DNA of 64,000 nt, taken from the NCBI RefSeq assembly GCF_013410105.1, contig NZ_JACCCJ010000001.1, positions 124,001-188,000 of the forward strand, given 5' to 3'. Source of the DNA: Sphingopyxis sp. JAI108 (GTDB lineage: Bacteria > Pseudomonadota > Alphaproteobacteria > Sphingomonadales > Sphingomonadaceae). This document shows, one piece after another, positions 35,782 through 43,981 of this stretch (the first letter of the stretch is position 1; each line of letters opens with the position of its first letter). A model generated the notes under the pieces. The model had not been told where the DNA came from. It worked only from the letters and a program-made list of their open reading frames with translations, and ran no database searches. The translations under genes and the position numbers were made by a program.

Positions 35782-36426
35782 ATGACCTTTCGCAATGGCC
35801 TCGACTCGCTTCTTCGCCCTGAGGATTCCGTCCTCGTCCTGATCGATCACCAGCCCTACCAACTCGCTAACCTTAACAGTCACGATCCGCACATGGTGGT
35901 GAACGCCGTGACAGGGCTGGCCAAAGCCGCCAAGGCATTCGATGTTCCCACCATCCTGACCAGCGTTATCGCTGCGCGAGGCGGCCTCCTGTTCCCCTCG
36001 ATCACCGAAGTGTTCCCCGACCAGGAAGTGATCGACCGCACCTTCATCAACACCTGGGAAGATAAGGCTGTCGTGGACGCGGTGAAGGCAACCGGTCGCA
36101 AGCAGCTGATCATCGCCGGTCTTTGGACCGAAATCTGCGTCGCGATGCCTGCGATCCAGGCTCTCGGTGAGGGGTGGGATGTCACCGTCGTCACCGACGC
36201 ATCGGGCGGTACCTCGCTCGAAGCGCACCAGGTCGGCATTCAGCGCATGATCGCCGCCGGCGCCAATGTGATGACCTGGGTGGCGGTGGCTGCCGAGTGG
36301 CAGCGTGACTGGGCCCGTACCGAAACGGCTGAAAAGATCAACAAGGCGATCGGTCCGCACTCTGCCGGCAGCGGAATCGCCTATTTCTGGGAACAGCAGC
36401 TTCTCAACACGCCGGTGGCGGGCTGA
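35782..36426 (+). CDS. Isochorismatase-fold hydrolase, YcaC-like (1)
   Basis: A cysteine hydrolase of 214 aa, similar throughout to E. coli YcaC. The catalytic Asp is Asp22 in LIDHQPYQ and the nucleophile is Cys119 in LWTEICVAMPA. The phrases KQLIIAG, VVTDASGG and VAAEWQRDWA match YcaC almost word for word. Family members hydrolyse amides, nicotinamide, isochorismate or unknown small molecules, and YcaC itself has no agreed substrate. AGAGGA precedes the ATG. It opens the 13-kb plus-strand run and is a paralogue of the gene at 38621, with two other genes between. Confidence 0.9.
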   Translation: MTFRNGLDSLLRPEDSVLVLIDHQPYQLANLNSHDPHMVVNAVTGLAKAAKAFDVPTILTSVIAARGGLLFPSITEVFPDQEVIDRTFINTWEDKAVVDAVKATGRKQLIIAGLWTEICVAMPAIQALGEGWDVTVVTDASGGTSLEAHQVGIQRMIAAGANVMTWVAVAAEWQRDWARTETAEKINKAIGPHSAGSGIAYFWEQQLLNTPVAG

Positions 36427-36429
36427 CAC

Positions 36430-36460
36430 GGGCGGATGACGGGGTTCTGCGTCATCGCCC
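36430..36460 (+). terminator. Stem-loop after the first YcaC-like gene
   Basis: GGGCGGATGACG pairs with CGTCATCGCCC through an 11-bp stem with one bulged G and an 8-base loop, starting four bases after the stop codon. No T-run follows, so it may attenuate or protect the mRNA end rather than fully stop transcription. The remaining 200 bases to the next gene show nothing else. Confidence 0.45.
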
Positions 36461-36662
36461 GCGGCAACGCGGCTTGGACAAGTAACCCCGTCATCCTCGT
36501 TCACCGTGTGGGCGCGAGAGGCGGCGCTGCTCCGGATGGTCAAGAGCGCTCGCGGCCTCGCGGCTTGCAGGCCGTGACCGTCTCGCAGGCGCTTCGCTCC
36601 TCTTCCCTCGGGCGGCGGCGAAGCTTCACCCCCTCATCGCGATGTGAATCAGGAACGAGAAT

Positions 36663-37418
36663 ATGAGCATGTCGATCGATCATTTTCCCGTGGGTCAGGA
36701 AATGGATGTCACCTATCCGGCATTCCAGGTCCACCTGCGGCTTGAGTCGACGACCCAGCTCGTGTTCGCAATCAGCGAAGGGCCATATGCCCGAACCGAA
36801 ACCGTCGATATCGAGGTCATACCGCTCGGCAACAGCCTCTTCGCCGTAAGCTGGCAGGAGGCAAGCGGCGCCACGGTCACGAACCTGCAGGATTATGATC
36901 GCGGTCTCGTCCACTCCTTCGCGACCTTGCCCGGCGGCGAATTCATACGGATGACCGGCCCCATGACGGTCATCCGCGCGGCGAATGCCGCCGTCGATGC
37001 GCGCCCTCACCATAACAAGGCACTGGTCGTCGAGGCGATGACCGCTCTATTCCAGCGCCGCGATGCCGCCGCGGTCGAGCGGCTTTACGCGCCCGATTAC
37101 GTCCAGCACAATCCGAACATCCCTCAAGGCCGCGATGCCCTGCAATCGATCGTTGCGGGGCTGTCCCCCGACGTCTGGTACGAGCCCGGGCTGATCGTCG
37201 CCGAAGCTGACTTCGTCGCAATTCACGGCCGCATTCGTGGCTGGGCGGAGACGCCGCAAGTCGTCGTCGATCTCTTCCGGATCGAAGGCGGCAAGCTCGC
37301 CGAGCATTGGGATGTTCTCCAGGACGAAGTGCCGGTGACGGCCGCGCTCGGCGGCAGACCCATGTTCGACCCCGAAGAGCGTTTGCGTCAAGTGCAGGCC
37401 GAAGCGGCAGGGGTCTGA
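36663..37418 (+). CDS. MoaF-related lipocalin-like domain fused to a SnoaL-like domain
   Basis: A 251-aa cytoplasmic protein that appears to be a fusion. Residues about 5-105 (from FPVGQEMDVTYPAFQVHL to GPMTVIRA) look like the beta-barrel of MoaF-related proteins. Residues about 118-235 (VVEAMTALFQRRDAAAVERLY, here shortened, to EHWDVLQDEVP) match SnoaL-like polyketide-cyclase/NTF2-fold proteins, with the conserved YVQHNPNIPQGRDAL motif. Both folds are small ligand-binding pockets. It lies between a YcaC-like hydrolase and a luciferase-like oxidoreductase, so it may bind or isomerise their substrate. The N-terminal assignment is less sure than the C-terminal one. Confidence 0.75.
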   Translation: MSMSIDHFPVGQEMDVTYPAFQVHLRLESTTQLVFAISEGPYARTETVDIEVIPLGNSLFAVSWQEASGATVTNLQDYDRGLVHSFATLPGGEFIRMTGPMTVIRAANAAVDARPHHNKALVVEAMTALFQRRDAAAVERLYAPDYVQHNPNIPQGRDALQSIVAGLSPDVWYEPGLIVAEADFVAIHGRIRGWAETPQVVVDLFRIEGGKLAEHWDVLQDEVPVTAALGGRPMFDPEERLRQVQAEAAGV

Positions 37419-37489
37419 ATTTTTCCGCGCAGCCCGCTGCTGGCGGAGGCGGCCGCCGATCCAACCTTTAAAATTAGCAAGGAGCTATC

Positions 37490-38530
37490 ATGGAAATCGG
37501 TGTCGACAGTTTCGCCGCCATCCTCCCCGATCCGGTCAGCGGAAACCTGCCGTCGGCTGCCGACCGGATGGGCGACCTCCTCCGGGAAATCGAGACGGCC
37601 GATCGCGTCGGGCTCGATGTGTTCGGAATTGGCGAGCATCACCGGGCCGAGTTCCTCGATTCGGCGCCCGCGATCATCCTGGCAGCGGCTGCTGCTCGCA
37701 CCAGCCGGATTCGGCTGACGAGCGCGGTGACCGTTCTGAGCGCTGCCGATCCGGTGCGCGTCTTCCAGGAGTTCGCAACCCTCGACCTGATCGCCAGGGG
37801 CCGTGCCGAAATCGTCGTCGGCCGTGGTTCCTTTGGCGAGGCGTTCCCTCTGTTCGGTCTGGATACTCGGGCCTATGACGACCTGTTCGCGGAGAAGCTC
37901 GACCTGTTCCTGAAGCTCGGTGAGATAACCAACGTCGAATGGGAAGGCCGTTTTCGTCCGGCGTTACGCGGCGAGGGCGTCTATCCGCGTCCGCATCAGG
38001 CGCGATTGCCCCTGTGGGTGGGCGTCGGGGGCACGCCCGAATCCTTTGTCCGCGCCGGCACGCTCGGCCTTCCGTTGATGATCGCGATCATCGGCGGCAG
38101 TTTCGAGCGATTTCGGCCTCTCGTTGATCTGTATCGCGCAGCCGGGACGCGGGCGGGGCACGATCCCGATACGCTCAAAGTCGGCGTACACGCGATGGGT
38201 TTCGTCGGCGAGACCGATGAAGAAGCGAGAAACTCCTTCTTTCCGGGATGGGCGCATCTGACCACCAAGGTTGGACGCGAGCGCGGCTGGGCACCGCCGT
38301 CGCGGGCGCAGTTTGACGAGATGGCCGGCCCCGATGGCGCATTTTTGGTCGGCGCGCCCTCAACTGTCGCCGCCAAGATGCTCCACGCAAGCGATGTGTT
38401 GGGGGGCGTTTCGCGAATCACCTTTCAGATGAGCACCGCGTCGCTCGAAACGACGGCGATGCAGCGATCGATCGAACTTCTCGGGACAGAAGCCGCTCCG
38501 ATCGTGCGCAGCGCCCTTTCCGGCAAGTGA
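37490..38530 (+). CDS. Luciferase-like (LLM) flavin-dependent oxidoreductase
   Basis: A bacterial-luciferase-fold TIM barrel of 346 aa using reduced FMN or F420. It has the N-terminal strand MEIGVDSF, the flavin-site phrase FGIGEHHRAEF at about 44-54, RIRLTSAVTVL around 72-82 and GRAEIVVGRGSF at about 104-115. The EHH motif marks the alkanal-monooxygenase-like group rather than nitrilotriacetate monooxygenases. AAGGAG lies correctly before the ATG. It sits between the MoaF/SnoaL protein and the second YcaC-like gene. No flavin reductase is adjacent, so reduced flavin would come from elsewhere. The substrate is unknown. Confidence 0.9.
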   Translation: MEIGVDSFAAILPDPVSGNLPSAADRMGDLLREIETADRVGLDVFGIGEHHRAEFLDSAPAIILAAAAARTSRIRLTSAVTVLSAADPVRVFQEFATLDLIARGRAEIVVGRGSFGEAFPLFGLDTRAYDDLFAEKLDLFLKLGEITNVEWEGRFRPALRGEGVYPRPHQARLPLWVGVGGTPESFVRAGTLGLPLMIAIIGGSFERFRPLVDLYRAAGTRAGHDPDTLKVGVHAMGFVGETDEEARNSFFPGWAHLTTKVGRERGWAPPSRAQFDEMAGPDGAFLVGAPSTVAAKMLHASDVLGGVSRITFQMSTASLETTAMQRSIELLGTEAAPIVRSALSGK

Positions 38531-38620
38531 ATAGGGCGCCCACCATATCGAAGAGCAGGTGTTTCGGGCCGCTCAACTTTTTCCACGCATCCTGATTTCC
38601 ATGGCAAGGAGGACAAATCC

Positions 38621-39265
38621 ATGACGAGTGAACCGATCCGCAATCCCTACACCGACCAGTTGCTGTCGCCGGAAAATTCCGCGCTCATCATCATCGACTA
38701 TCAGCCGATCCAGGTCTCCTCCATCCGCTCGATCGGACGCGAGGAACTGGTCTTCAATATCACCAGCGTCGCCAAGGCGGCGGTCAACTATGGTCTCCCG
38801 ATCGTACACTCGACCGTCAATGTGGCGACCGGGCGCAACAAGCCGCCGATCCAGGAGCTGCAGGACGTCATCGGCCATCTGCCCACCTATGACCGCACCT
38901 CGATCAACAGCTGGGAGGATTCCGAGTTCAAGGAAGCGGTCAAATCGCTCGGCCGCCGCAAGCTCATCATGACGGCGCTCTGGACCGAGGCATGCCTGAC
39001 GTTTCCGGCGCTCGATGCCATCCAGGAAGGATATGAAGTTTATGTGCCGGTCGATGCGGTCGGCGGCACCTCGCTGGCCGCGCATGGCGCGGCGCTGCGC
39101 CGGATGGAACAGGCGGGCGCAAAGCTCATAAGCCGGGTGCAGATGTATTGCGAACTGCAGCGCGACTGGGCGCGCGAGGCCACCGTTCCGGGCTTCATGG
39201 ACGTCTTCGAAAGTTTCGACGGGTTCAATCCGGAGAAGGCGGCGGAAGCAGCGCGCGTGCTTTGA
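38621..39265 (+). CDS. Isochorismatase-fold hydrolase, YcaC-like (2)
   Basis: A second 214-aa YcaC-like cysteine hydrolase. Asp26 (LIIIDYQPIQ) and Cys125 (LWTEACLTFPA) give the active site. The phrases TSINSWED and YCELQRDWARE parallel those of the copy at 35782, yet the two are clearly diverged, so this is an old duplication or independent recruitment. A strong AAGGAGG site precedes the ATG. It is followed by a stem-loop and then the chloroperoxidase-type hydrolase. Confidence 0.9.
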   Translation: MTSEPIRNPYTDQLLSPENSALIIIDYQPIQVSSIRSIGREELVFNITSVAKAAVNYGLPIVHSTVNVATGRNKPPIQELQDVIGHLPTYDRTSINSWEDSEFKEAVKSLGRRKLIMTALWTEACLTFPALDAIQEGYEVYVPVDAVGGTSLAAHGAALRRMEQAGAKLISRVQMYCELQRDWAREATVPGFMDVFESFDGFNPEKAAEAARVL

Positions 39266-39331
39266 GCCGATCAACTTCTGTCGGGCTTTGAAGTCAGTAC
39301 GCTTCGTGCATCGGCCGAAAAGCCCGAGCAG

Positions 39332-39358
39332 CACCGGCCGCCCCTGCGGGCCGGTGCA
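39332..39358 (+). terminator. Stem-loop between the YcaC-like and hydrolase genes
   Basis: A perfect 9-bp stem (GCACCGGCC / GGCCGGTGC) with a 9-base loop lies 66 bases after the stop codon and is followed by AGTCTTA. The GC-rich stem is terminator-like, but the T-tract is short, so stopping may be partial. Confidence 0.45.
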
Positions 39359-39418
39359 GTCTTAACCGGCAGAATTCCACTCCCCCCAAATTCCACGTCC
39401 CCGCAAAGGAAATTTCCC

Positions 39419-40249
39419 ATGTCGACCATCACCACCGCCGACGACGTTAGCCTTTACTACAAGGATTGGGGGCCGAAGGACGCGCAGCCCATCATGTTCC
39501 ACCACGGCTGGCCGCTGAGCGCCGACGACTGGGACAACCAGATGCTCTTCTTCCTCTCCAAGGGTTACCGCGTCGTGGCGCATGATCGGCGCGGTCACGG
39601 CCGTTCCGACCAGACCGATACGGGGAATGACATGGACACCTATGCCGCCGATGTCGCCGCTCTCGTGCGCACGCTCGACCTGAAGAATGTGATCCATGTC
39701 GGTCACTCGACGGGCGGCGGCGAAGTGATCCGCTATGTCGCCCGCAGCGAGCCCGGCCGCGTCGCCAAGGCTGTGCTGATCGGTGCGGTCACCCCGATCA
39801 TGCTGGCGACGGATCGCTATCCGGGAGGACTGCCGATGTCGGTATTCGACGGTTTTCGCGAGGCGCTCGCCCGAAACCGCGCGCAATTCTTCCTCGATAT
39901 CCCCACCGGTCCCTTTTATGGTTTCAACCGCGGCGGTGCCGCGGTCAGCGAAGGGCTGATCCGCAATTGGTGGCGGCAAGGCATGATGGGCGGCGCGAAG
40001 GCGCATTATGACTGTATCACGGCCTTCTCCGAGACCGATTTCACCGACGATCTCCAGGCCGTGTCGCAGCCCGTGCTTCTGATGCACGGCGAAGACGACC
40101 AGGTGGTTCCGGTCGATGCATCGGCCCGCGAGGCGATCAAGCTGCTGTCGAATGGCGCGCTCAAGACATATCCCGGGCTTTCGCATGGCCTGTTCGCCAC
40201 GCATCCCGATCTCATCAATGCCGACCTTCTGGCTTTCTTCGAGGCGTGA
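39419..40249 (+). CDS. Alpha/beta-hydrolase, non-haem chloroperoxidase / arylesterase type
   Basis: A 276-aa serine hydrolase. The oxyanion region is FHHGWPLSADDWDNQ at about 28-42, followed by HDRRGHGRSDQ, and the nucleophile is Ser97 in GHSTGGGE. The acid lies in MHGEDDQVVP and the His in YPGLSHGLF. This wording is characteristic of cofactor-free haloperoxidases, which perhydrolyse carboxylic acids to peracids and also act as esterases. It begins a tight trio: the GNAT gene starts six bases after its stop and the pirin gene overlaps that one. The natural substrate is unknown. Confidence 0.92.
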   Translation: MSTITTADDVSLYYKDWGPKDAQPIMFHHGWPLSADDWDNQMLFFLSKGYRVVAHDRRGHGRSDQTDTGNDMDTYAADVAALVRTLDLKNVIHVGHSTGGGEVIRYVARSEPGRVAKAVLIGAVTPIMLATDRYPGGLPMSVFDGFREALARNRAQFFLDIPTGPFYGFNRGGAAVSEGLIRNWWRQGMMGGAKAHYDCITAFSETDFTDDLQAVSQPVLLMHGEDDQVVPVDASAREAIKLLSNGALKTYPGLSHGLFATHPDLINADLLAFFEA

Positions 40250-40255
40250 TGGACG

Positions 40256-40564
40256 ATGAGCGAGGTTGAAGACAATCCCGCCGAGGGGCGTTTCGAACTG
40301 GAAATCGACGGCAGTCACGAGATCGCGGCCGCCTATTACCGCGTGAAGGGCGAACGGATCGTCCTCACGCACACGATTGTCCCGGAACGCTTCTCGGGAC
40401 AGGGAATCGGTTCCAGACTGGCGCGCGGGGTCTTCGACGCGCTGCGCGAAAGTGGCCGCAAGGCAATCCTGCTCTGCCCGTTCATGACCGCCTACTTCAA
40501 GCGTCACCCGGACTATTCCGACGTCGTCGACGGCGCCGACAACCAGGAGAATTTACATGATTGA
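40256..40564 (+). CDS. Small GNAT-type N-acetyltransferase (YjdJ-like)
   Basis: A 102-aa protein of the short GNAT class (Gcn5-related N-acetyltransferase domain without the N-terminal arm). The acetyl-CoA loop is RFSGQGIGSRLARGVFD at about 44-60, and the characteristic tail is LLCPFMTAYFKRHPDYSDVV. It is separated from the hydrolase by six bases and its end overlaps the next ATG by eight, so it is translated with its neighbours. Members of this group have no firmly assigned substrate. Confidence 0.87.
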   Translation: MSEVEDNPAEGRFELEIDGSHEIAAAYYRVKGERIVLTHTIVPERFSGQGIGSRLARGVFDALRESGRKAILLCPFMTAYFKRHPDYSDVVDGADNQENLHD

Positions 40565-41450
40565 GATGGTCATCGAACAGCGGCGCCGCGACCTCGGCTC
40601 GGGCTTCGAAGTCGGCCGCGTGCTGCCCTTCGCGAAAAGACACATGATCGGGCCGTTCATATTCTTCGACCATATGGGACCGCTCGACCTGCCGCCAGGC
40701 ATCGATCGGAGCATGGACGTCCGCCCGCATCCGCACATCGGTCTGTCAACGGTGAGCTATCTCTTCTCGGGCCAGATCATGCACCGCGACAGTCTCGGCT
40801 TCGAGCAGGCGATACGGCCGCAGGAGGTCAACTGGATGACCGCGGGCCGGGGCATCACGCACAGCGAACGGCTCGAATATGCACGCGAACATGGCGATCG
40901 CGTCCATGGCATCCAGGCATGGGTCGCGCTGCCCGACGGGCAGGAGGAGATCGCGCCGTCCTTCTCGCATCACGCCGGAGCCGATCTGCCGCAATGGGCC
41001 GAGGCTGGCGTGGCAGGTCATCTCATCGCAGGCAGCGCCTACGGCCTGACGGCCGGAGCCCAGACGCATTCGCCCTTATTCTACGCGCATCTCGAAATGG
41101 AGCCGGGGGCGATCGCCGAGATTCCTGGCGGTCACAAGGAGCGCGCGCTCTATGTGGCGGAAGGTGAAGTGGAGATGGACGGCACGACCTACGGTGCCGG
41201 AAAAATGCTCGTGCTCGACGCCGCCGCGTCGCGCGTCCGGGCTGCTGCACGGTCCACCGTGATGGTTCTCGGCGGCGAGCCGGTTGGCGAGCGCTTCATC
41301 TATTGGAACTTCGTGTCATCTTCCAAGGATCGTCTTGCGCAGGCGGCGTCCGACTGGAAGGCGGGGCTGATGAAGCTGCCGGATGCCGACGACGCGGAGT
41401 TCATCCCGCTGCCCGACGAGCCGGCTCCGCCCGCCCCGGCCATGTCGTGA
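40557..41450 (+). CDS. Pirin-family bicupin protein (2)
   Basis: A 297-aa pirin close to the YhhW/human pirin type. The iron ligands His58, His60 (RPHPHIG), His102 and Glu104 (GITHSER) fall almost exactly at the numbers of the human protein. The C-terminal domain is the second, metal-free cupin. Its start codon lies inside the end of the GNAT gene. The first 30 residues (EMVIEQRRRDLGSGFEVGRV) and the Pro-rich tail are usual for the group. It probably senses redox state or oxidises a quinol/flavonoid. Confidence 0.92.
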   Translation: MIEMVIEQRRRDLGSGFEVGRVLPFAKRHMIGPFIFFDHMGPLDLPPGIDRSMDVRPHPHIGLSTVSYLFSGQIMHRDSLGFEQAIRPQEVNWMTAGRGITHSERLEYAREHGDRVHGIQAWVALPDGQEEIAPSFSHHAGADLPQWAEAGVAGHLIAGSAYGLTAGAQTHSPLFYAHLEMEPGAIAEIPGGHKERALYVAEGEVEMDGTTYGAGKMLVLDAAASRVRAAARSTVMVLGGEPVGERFIYWNFVSSSKDRLAQAASDWKAGLMKLPDADDAEFIPLPDEPAPPAPAMS

Positions 41451-41546
41451 ACCAGGCTAGAATAGCCCGCCGGACCTTCCTCGTGCCGCCTGCTTGGTCA
41501 CGCTCCGAGGCACCGACCGGCAAGTAATGAAAATGGAACCCGTTCA

Positions 41547-42509
41547 ATGAGCGTTTTCAGACCGCTGACGCTGACCGGAGCTGTCTTGGTGTCGTCGATC
41601 TATCTGCCGGGTGATGGCTCCGCCCGGACGCAGGCATCGGCCGCGTCCCTGGAGGCAACCGCCGAGCGCGCAGACTCGGGCTCCCAAGCACTGCCATTCG
41701 AACTGACGGACAATCTTGTTCGCATCGAAGTGGAAGTGAACGGACAGAAACGCAGCGGCGTCCTCGATAGCGGCGCGGGGGCGATACTCATCGACCGAAA
41801 GGCAAGCCGCGAGCTCGGTCTCGATGAGGGCGCCCCGGCTGGCGATGCAGCGGGAGCCGGGAGCGAGGTCAGGCAACTTTTGCCGGTTACGCTGGGCCGT
41901 TTGACGGCCGGCCCCCTGACCTTCGAAGGGGTTGAAGGCTATGCGATCGATCTCGGCCATTTGACGAGCTCGGCACAGTTTCCGGTCGATGTCCTGCTCG
42001 GCGCGCCCGCTTTCCAGAACCGCACGGTGAGTGTCGATTATGCGCGGAAAGTCATCAGCTTCGGCTCGCCCGGGACCGCAATGGAATGTGCAGCGCCGAT
42101 CGCGCTGGAGCTCGTACACAATGTTCCCGTCGTCGAAATCGAGGTCGAGCCAGCCAGCGACCAGCCGCCCGTGCGCCTGAAGGTTCTCGTCGATCTTGGA
42201 ACCAGGCACAGCGCGCTGGTGCTCGGGGGACCCTTTGTTCGCAGCGATGCCGGGAAGGCGCTGGCGCTCCAAGGCAGGGCGAAGGAGATCGGGCACGGCG
42301 TCGGCGGCCGGGTGCAGGGTGCGGTGGTTTCCGTGCCGGAGGTCCGGGCTGGCGGGACAAGCTTCGGACCGCTGGAGATCAGCATGACGTCCGAGGTTCC
42401 CGCCTTCGAAAACGGAACGATCGACGGCACTTTGGGGGTGCCGCTCTGGAACGGAGGCGTGATCAGCTTCGACTACCCCGCGCGTCAGCTGTGTATCACG
42501 CGCAAGTGA
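41547..42509 (+). CDS. Retropepsin-like aspartyl protease-family protein with two Asp motifs (1)
   Basis: A 320-aa exported protein with a hydrophobic N-terminus (LTLTGAVLVSSIYLPG). It contains two tandem acid-protease-like repeats. The first motif is VLDSGAGAI with Asp74; the second is VLVDLGTRHSAL with Asp216, where DTG has become DLG. Each is followed by a LxxxxLG-type hydrophobic segment (LLGAPAFQNRTVSVDY; GTLGVPLWNGGVISFDY). The layout recalls a single-chain pepsin, but the sequence is of the bacterial retropepsin-like type. Protease activity is not proven. A sister protein lies at 47007. It is probably periplasmic. Confidence 0.82.
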   Translation: MSVFRPLTLTGAVLVSSIYLPGDGSARTQASAASLEATAERADSGSQALPFELTDNLVRIEVEVNGQKRSGVLDSGAGAILIDRKASRELGLDEGAPAGDAAGAGSEVRQLLPVTLGRLTAGPLTFEGVEGYAIDLGHLTSSAQFPVDVLLGAPAFQNRTVSVDYARKVISFGSPGTAMECAAPIALELVHNVPVVEIEVEPASDQPPVRLKVLVDLGTRHSALVLGGPFVRSDAGKALALQGRAKEIGHGVGGRVQGAVVSVPEVRAGGTSFGPLEISMTSEVPAFENGTIDGTLGVPLWNGGVISFDYPARQLCITRK

Positions 42510-42591
42510 GCTCCCGGACGGAATTGCAGCCCCTTGTCCGGGCCGGGCACTTCGCGGTCGTCAGGTGGGTAACAGATGGAAGGAAGGCCCG

Positions 42592-43041
42592 ATGGCAGCA
42601 CTTCGTACCCGGGTAACCGTCTCGGAAACCGGCCAAAGTCCGTTCGCGGTGCGCATCGAGATGGGGGCTCAGGAAATTCTCGGCGACGAGCCTGCCGCTG
42701 CGGGCGGCGGTGGCCTCGGCCCAAACCCGTTCGACCTGCTGGTTGCCGCACTTGCCGAATGCACTGCCATGACCGTGCGCTGGTATGCGCGGCGACACGA
42801 CTTGCCGCTCGAACATGTGGAAGTGGTGGTCGATCACACACGCAGGCTGGTCGCTGGCGCGGCCGAGCCGGTCGATGTCTTCGACAAGGTCGTGTTCCTC
42901 CGCGGACCCGCTCTCGATGAAGAGCAACGCGCGCGCCTTATCGACGCCGCGGCCCACTGTCCGATCCAACGTCTGCTCGAAGGCTCGCCCCTGATCAACA
43001 CGCGACCCGGACGGCCGCTCGGCGAGCTTTTCGATCGATGA
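42592..43041 (+). CDS. OsmC/Ohr-family peroxide reductase
   Basis: A 149-aa thiol peroxidase-like protein. The ATG at 42592 follows GGAAGG; nine upstream residues are not needed. The two catalytic cysteines are Cys57 (ALAECTAMTVRWYA) and Cys123 (AHCPIQRLLEG), with the family phrases GLGPNPFDLL and GSPLINTRPG. The group reduces organic hydroperoxides with lipoylated or thiol donors. Its stop overlaps the next gene start (ATGA), so the membrane protein that follows is cotranslated. Together with pirin and the Kef antiporter it supports an oxidant-defence reading of this region. Confidence 0.92.
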   Translation: MAALRTRVTVSETGQSPFAVRIEMGAQEILGDEPAAAGGGGLGPNPFDLLVAALAECTAMTVRWYARRHDLPLEHVEVVVDHTRRLVAGAAEPVDVFDKVVFLRGPALDEEQRARLIDAAAHCPIQRLLEGSPLINTRPGRPLGELFDR

Positions 43042-43976
43042 AAGAGAATGTCTCTCCAACTTCTGCCGCCTGGACAAATGCTCGCAAGCCCGGACTTCTG
43101 CTGGCGGGTCTCGCCGCGGCCGGCTTCGCGGCGATGAGCGTTCATGTCGGGATGCTGGCGGCGGGGGCTCCTTTTCCGCTGCCGCAGCCCCCGCTTTGGG
43201 CGAGGTGGCTCAATGAAGCCTTCATCGCGGGCGGCCTGCTTATCTTCCTCCGACTTGCGAATCCCTCCCTTGGTCATCGCGGCTTCATTTTCCGGACACT
43301 CATCGCCTGTCTGGTCATGGCCGCCATCCAAGAAACGCTTCGCGTCGCGATCATGAGCGGGGTGGTGACCGGGGGCTGGGCTTATTCGGCGATTGGACTG
43401 ATCAAGCCGCTGATCCGGGTAGTGATCGTCGCGCTTGCTTGCACCTTGGCGGTCCGGTGGGTGCGGGGTCCTTTCGGGCTTTTGGGTGCTGCTTTGGCGG
43501 TCGCCGCCGTCAGTGCCGCCGCGCGCAAACTCCTAGCTTATGTGATCGACCCATTCCTGGGGCAATTCGCCTGGCTTTCGCGCCCCGACCTCTATGCTTT
43601 TCCATATCCCTTTCACGTCACGTTTGCCGCCTATCTGTCTTTTGCGGAAGCCGTTGCGGGAGCTTTTCTGCTGACCCTGCTGGTTTGGAGCCATCTCCCC
43701 CAATCGCGGTTGCTCCGTTTGCTGGCGGCGGGGTTTCTTGTCGCGCTCATTAAAGGCGTCGTCGGCAACACGCTTCTCTACAGCAGCTTCACCGGCAGCT
43801 CTGTTGTCGAGGGCGTCCTGAGCTGGAGCCAGTTCCTCCTCGAGTTCTTCACCCTCGGCTGCCTTGTCGCCCTCGCCTGGGATGCCTTCGGCGGGGAACG
43901 GGAGCTTTCCCCGACCGCGCGACCGACAAGGGCCGGAAGCAATGGTGAGAACATGGCAAACAGGGAAGGGCCTTAG
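43038..43976 (+). CDS. Unknown polytopic membrane protein coupled to OsmC
   Basis: I do not recognise a family. The 312-aa protein has about eight hydrophobic segments (for example LLLAGLAAAGFAAMSVHVGM, VVIVALACTLAVRW, LLTLLVWSHL, LLRLLAAGFLVALI) and a polar C-terminal tail of 30 residues. Arg- and Trp-containing loops separate them. The four-base overlap with the OsmC gene and the five-base gap to the esterase gene place it firmly in the operon. It may be a CAAX-protease-like or regulatory membrane protein, but no HExxxR or similar motif was found. Confidence 0.75.
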   Translation: MKENVSPTSAAWTNARKPGLLLAGLAAAGFAAMSVHVGMLAAGAPFPLPQPPLWARWLNEAFIAGGLLIFLRLANPSLGHRGFIFRTLIACLVMAAIQETLRVAIMSGVVTGGWAYSAIGLIKPLIRVVIVALACTLAVRWVRGPFGLLGAALAVAAVSAAARKLLAYVIDPFLGQFAWLSRPDLYAFPYPFHVTFAAYLSFAEAVAGAFLLTLLVWSHLPQSRLLRLLAAGFLVALIKGVVGNTLLYSSFTGSSVVEGVLSWSQFLLEFFTLGCLVALAWDAFGGERELSPTARPTRAGSNGENMANREGP

Positions 43977-43981
43977 CGACG

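Noticed and set aside
39362..40507. A 381-codon open frame on - opposite the chloroperoxidase-type hydrolase and GNAT
   Set aside because: Both + strand proteins carry family motifs and good ribosome sites.
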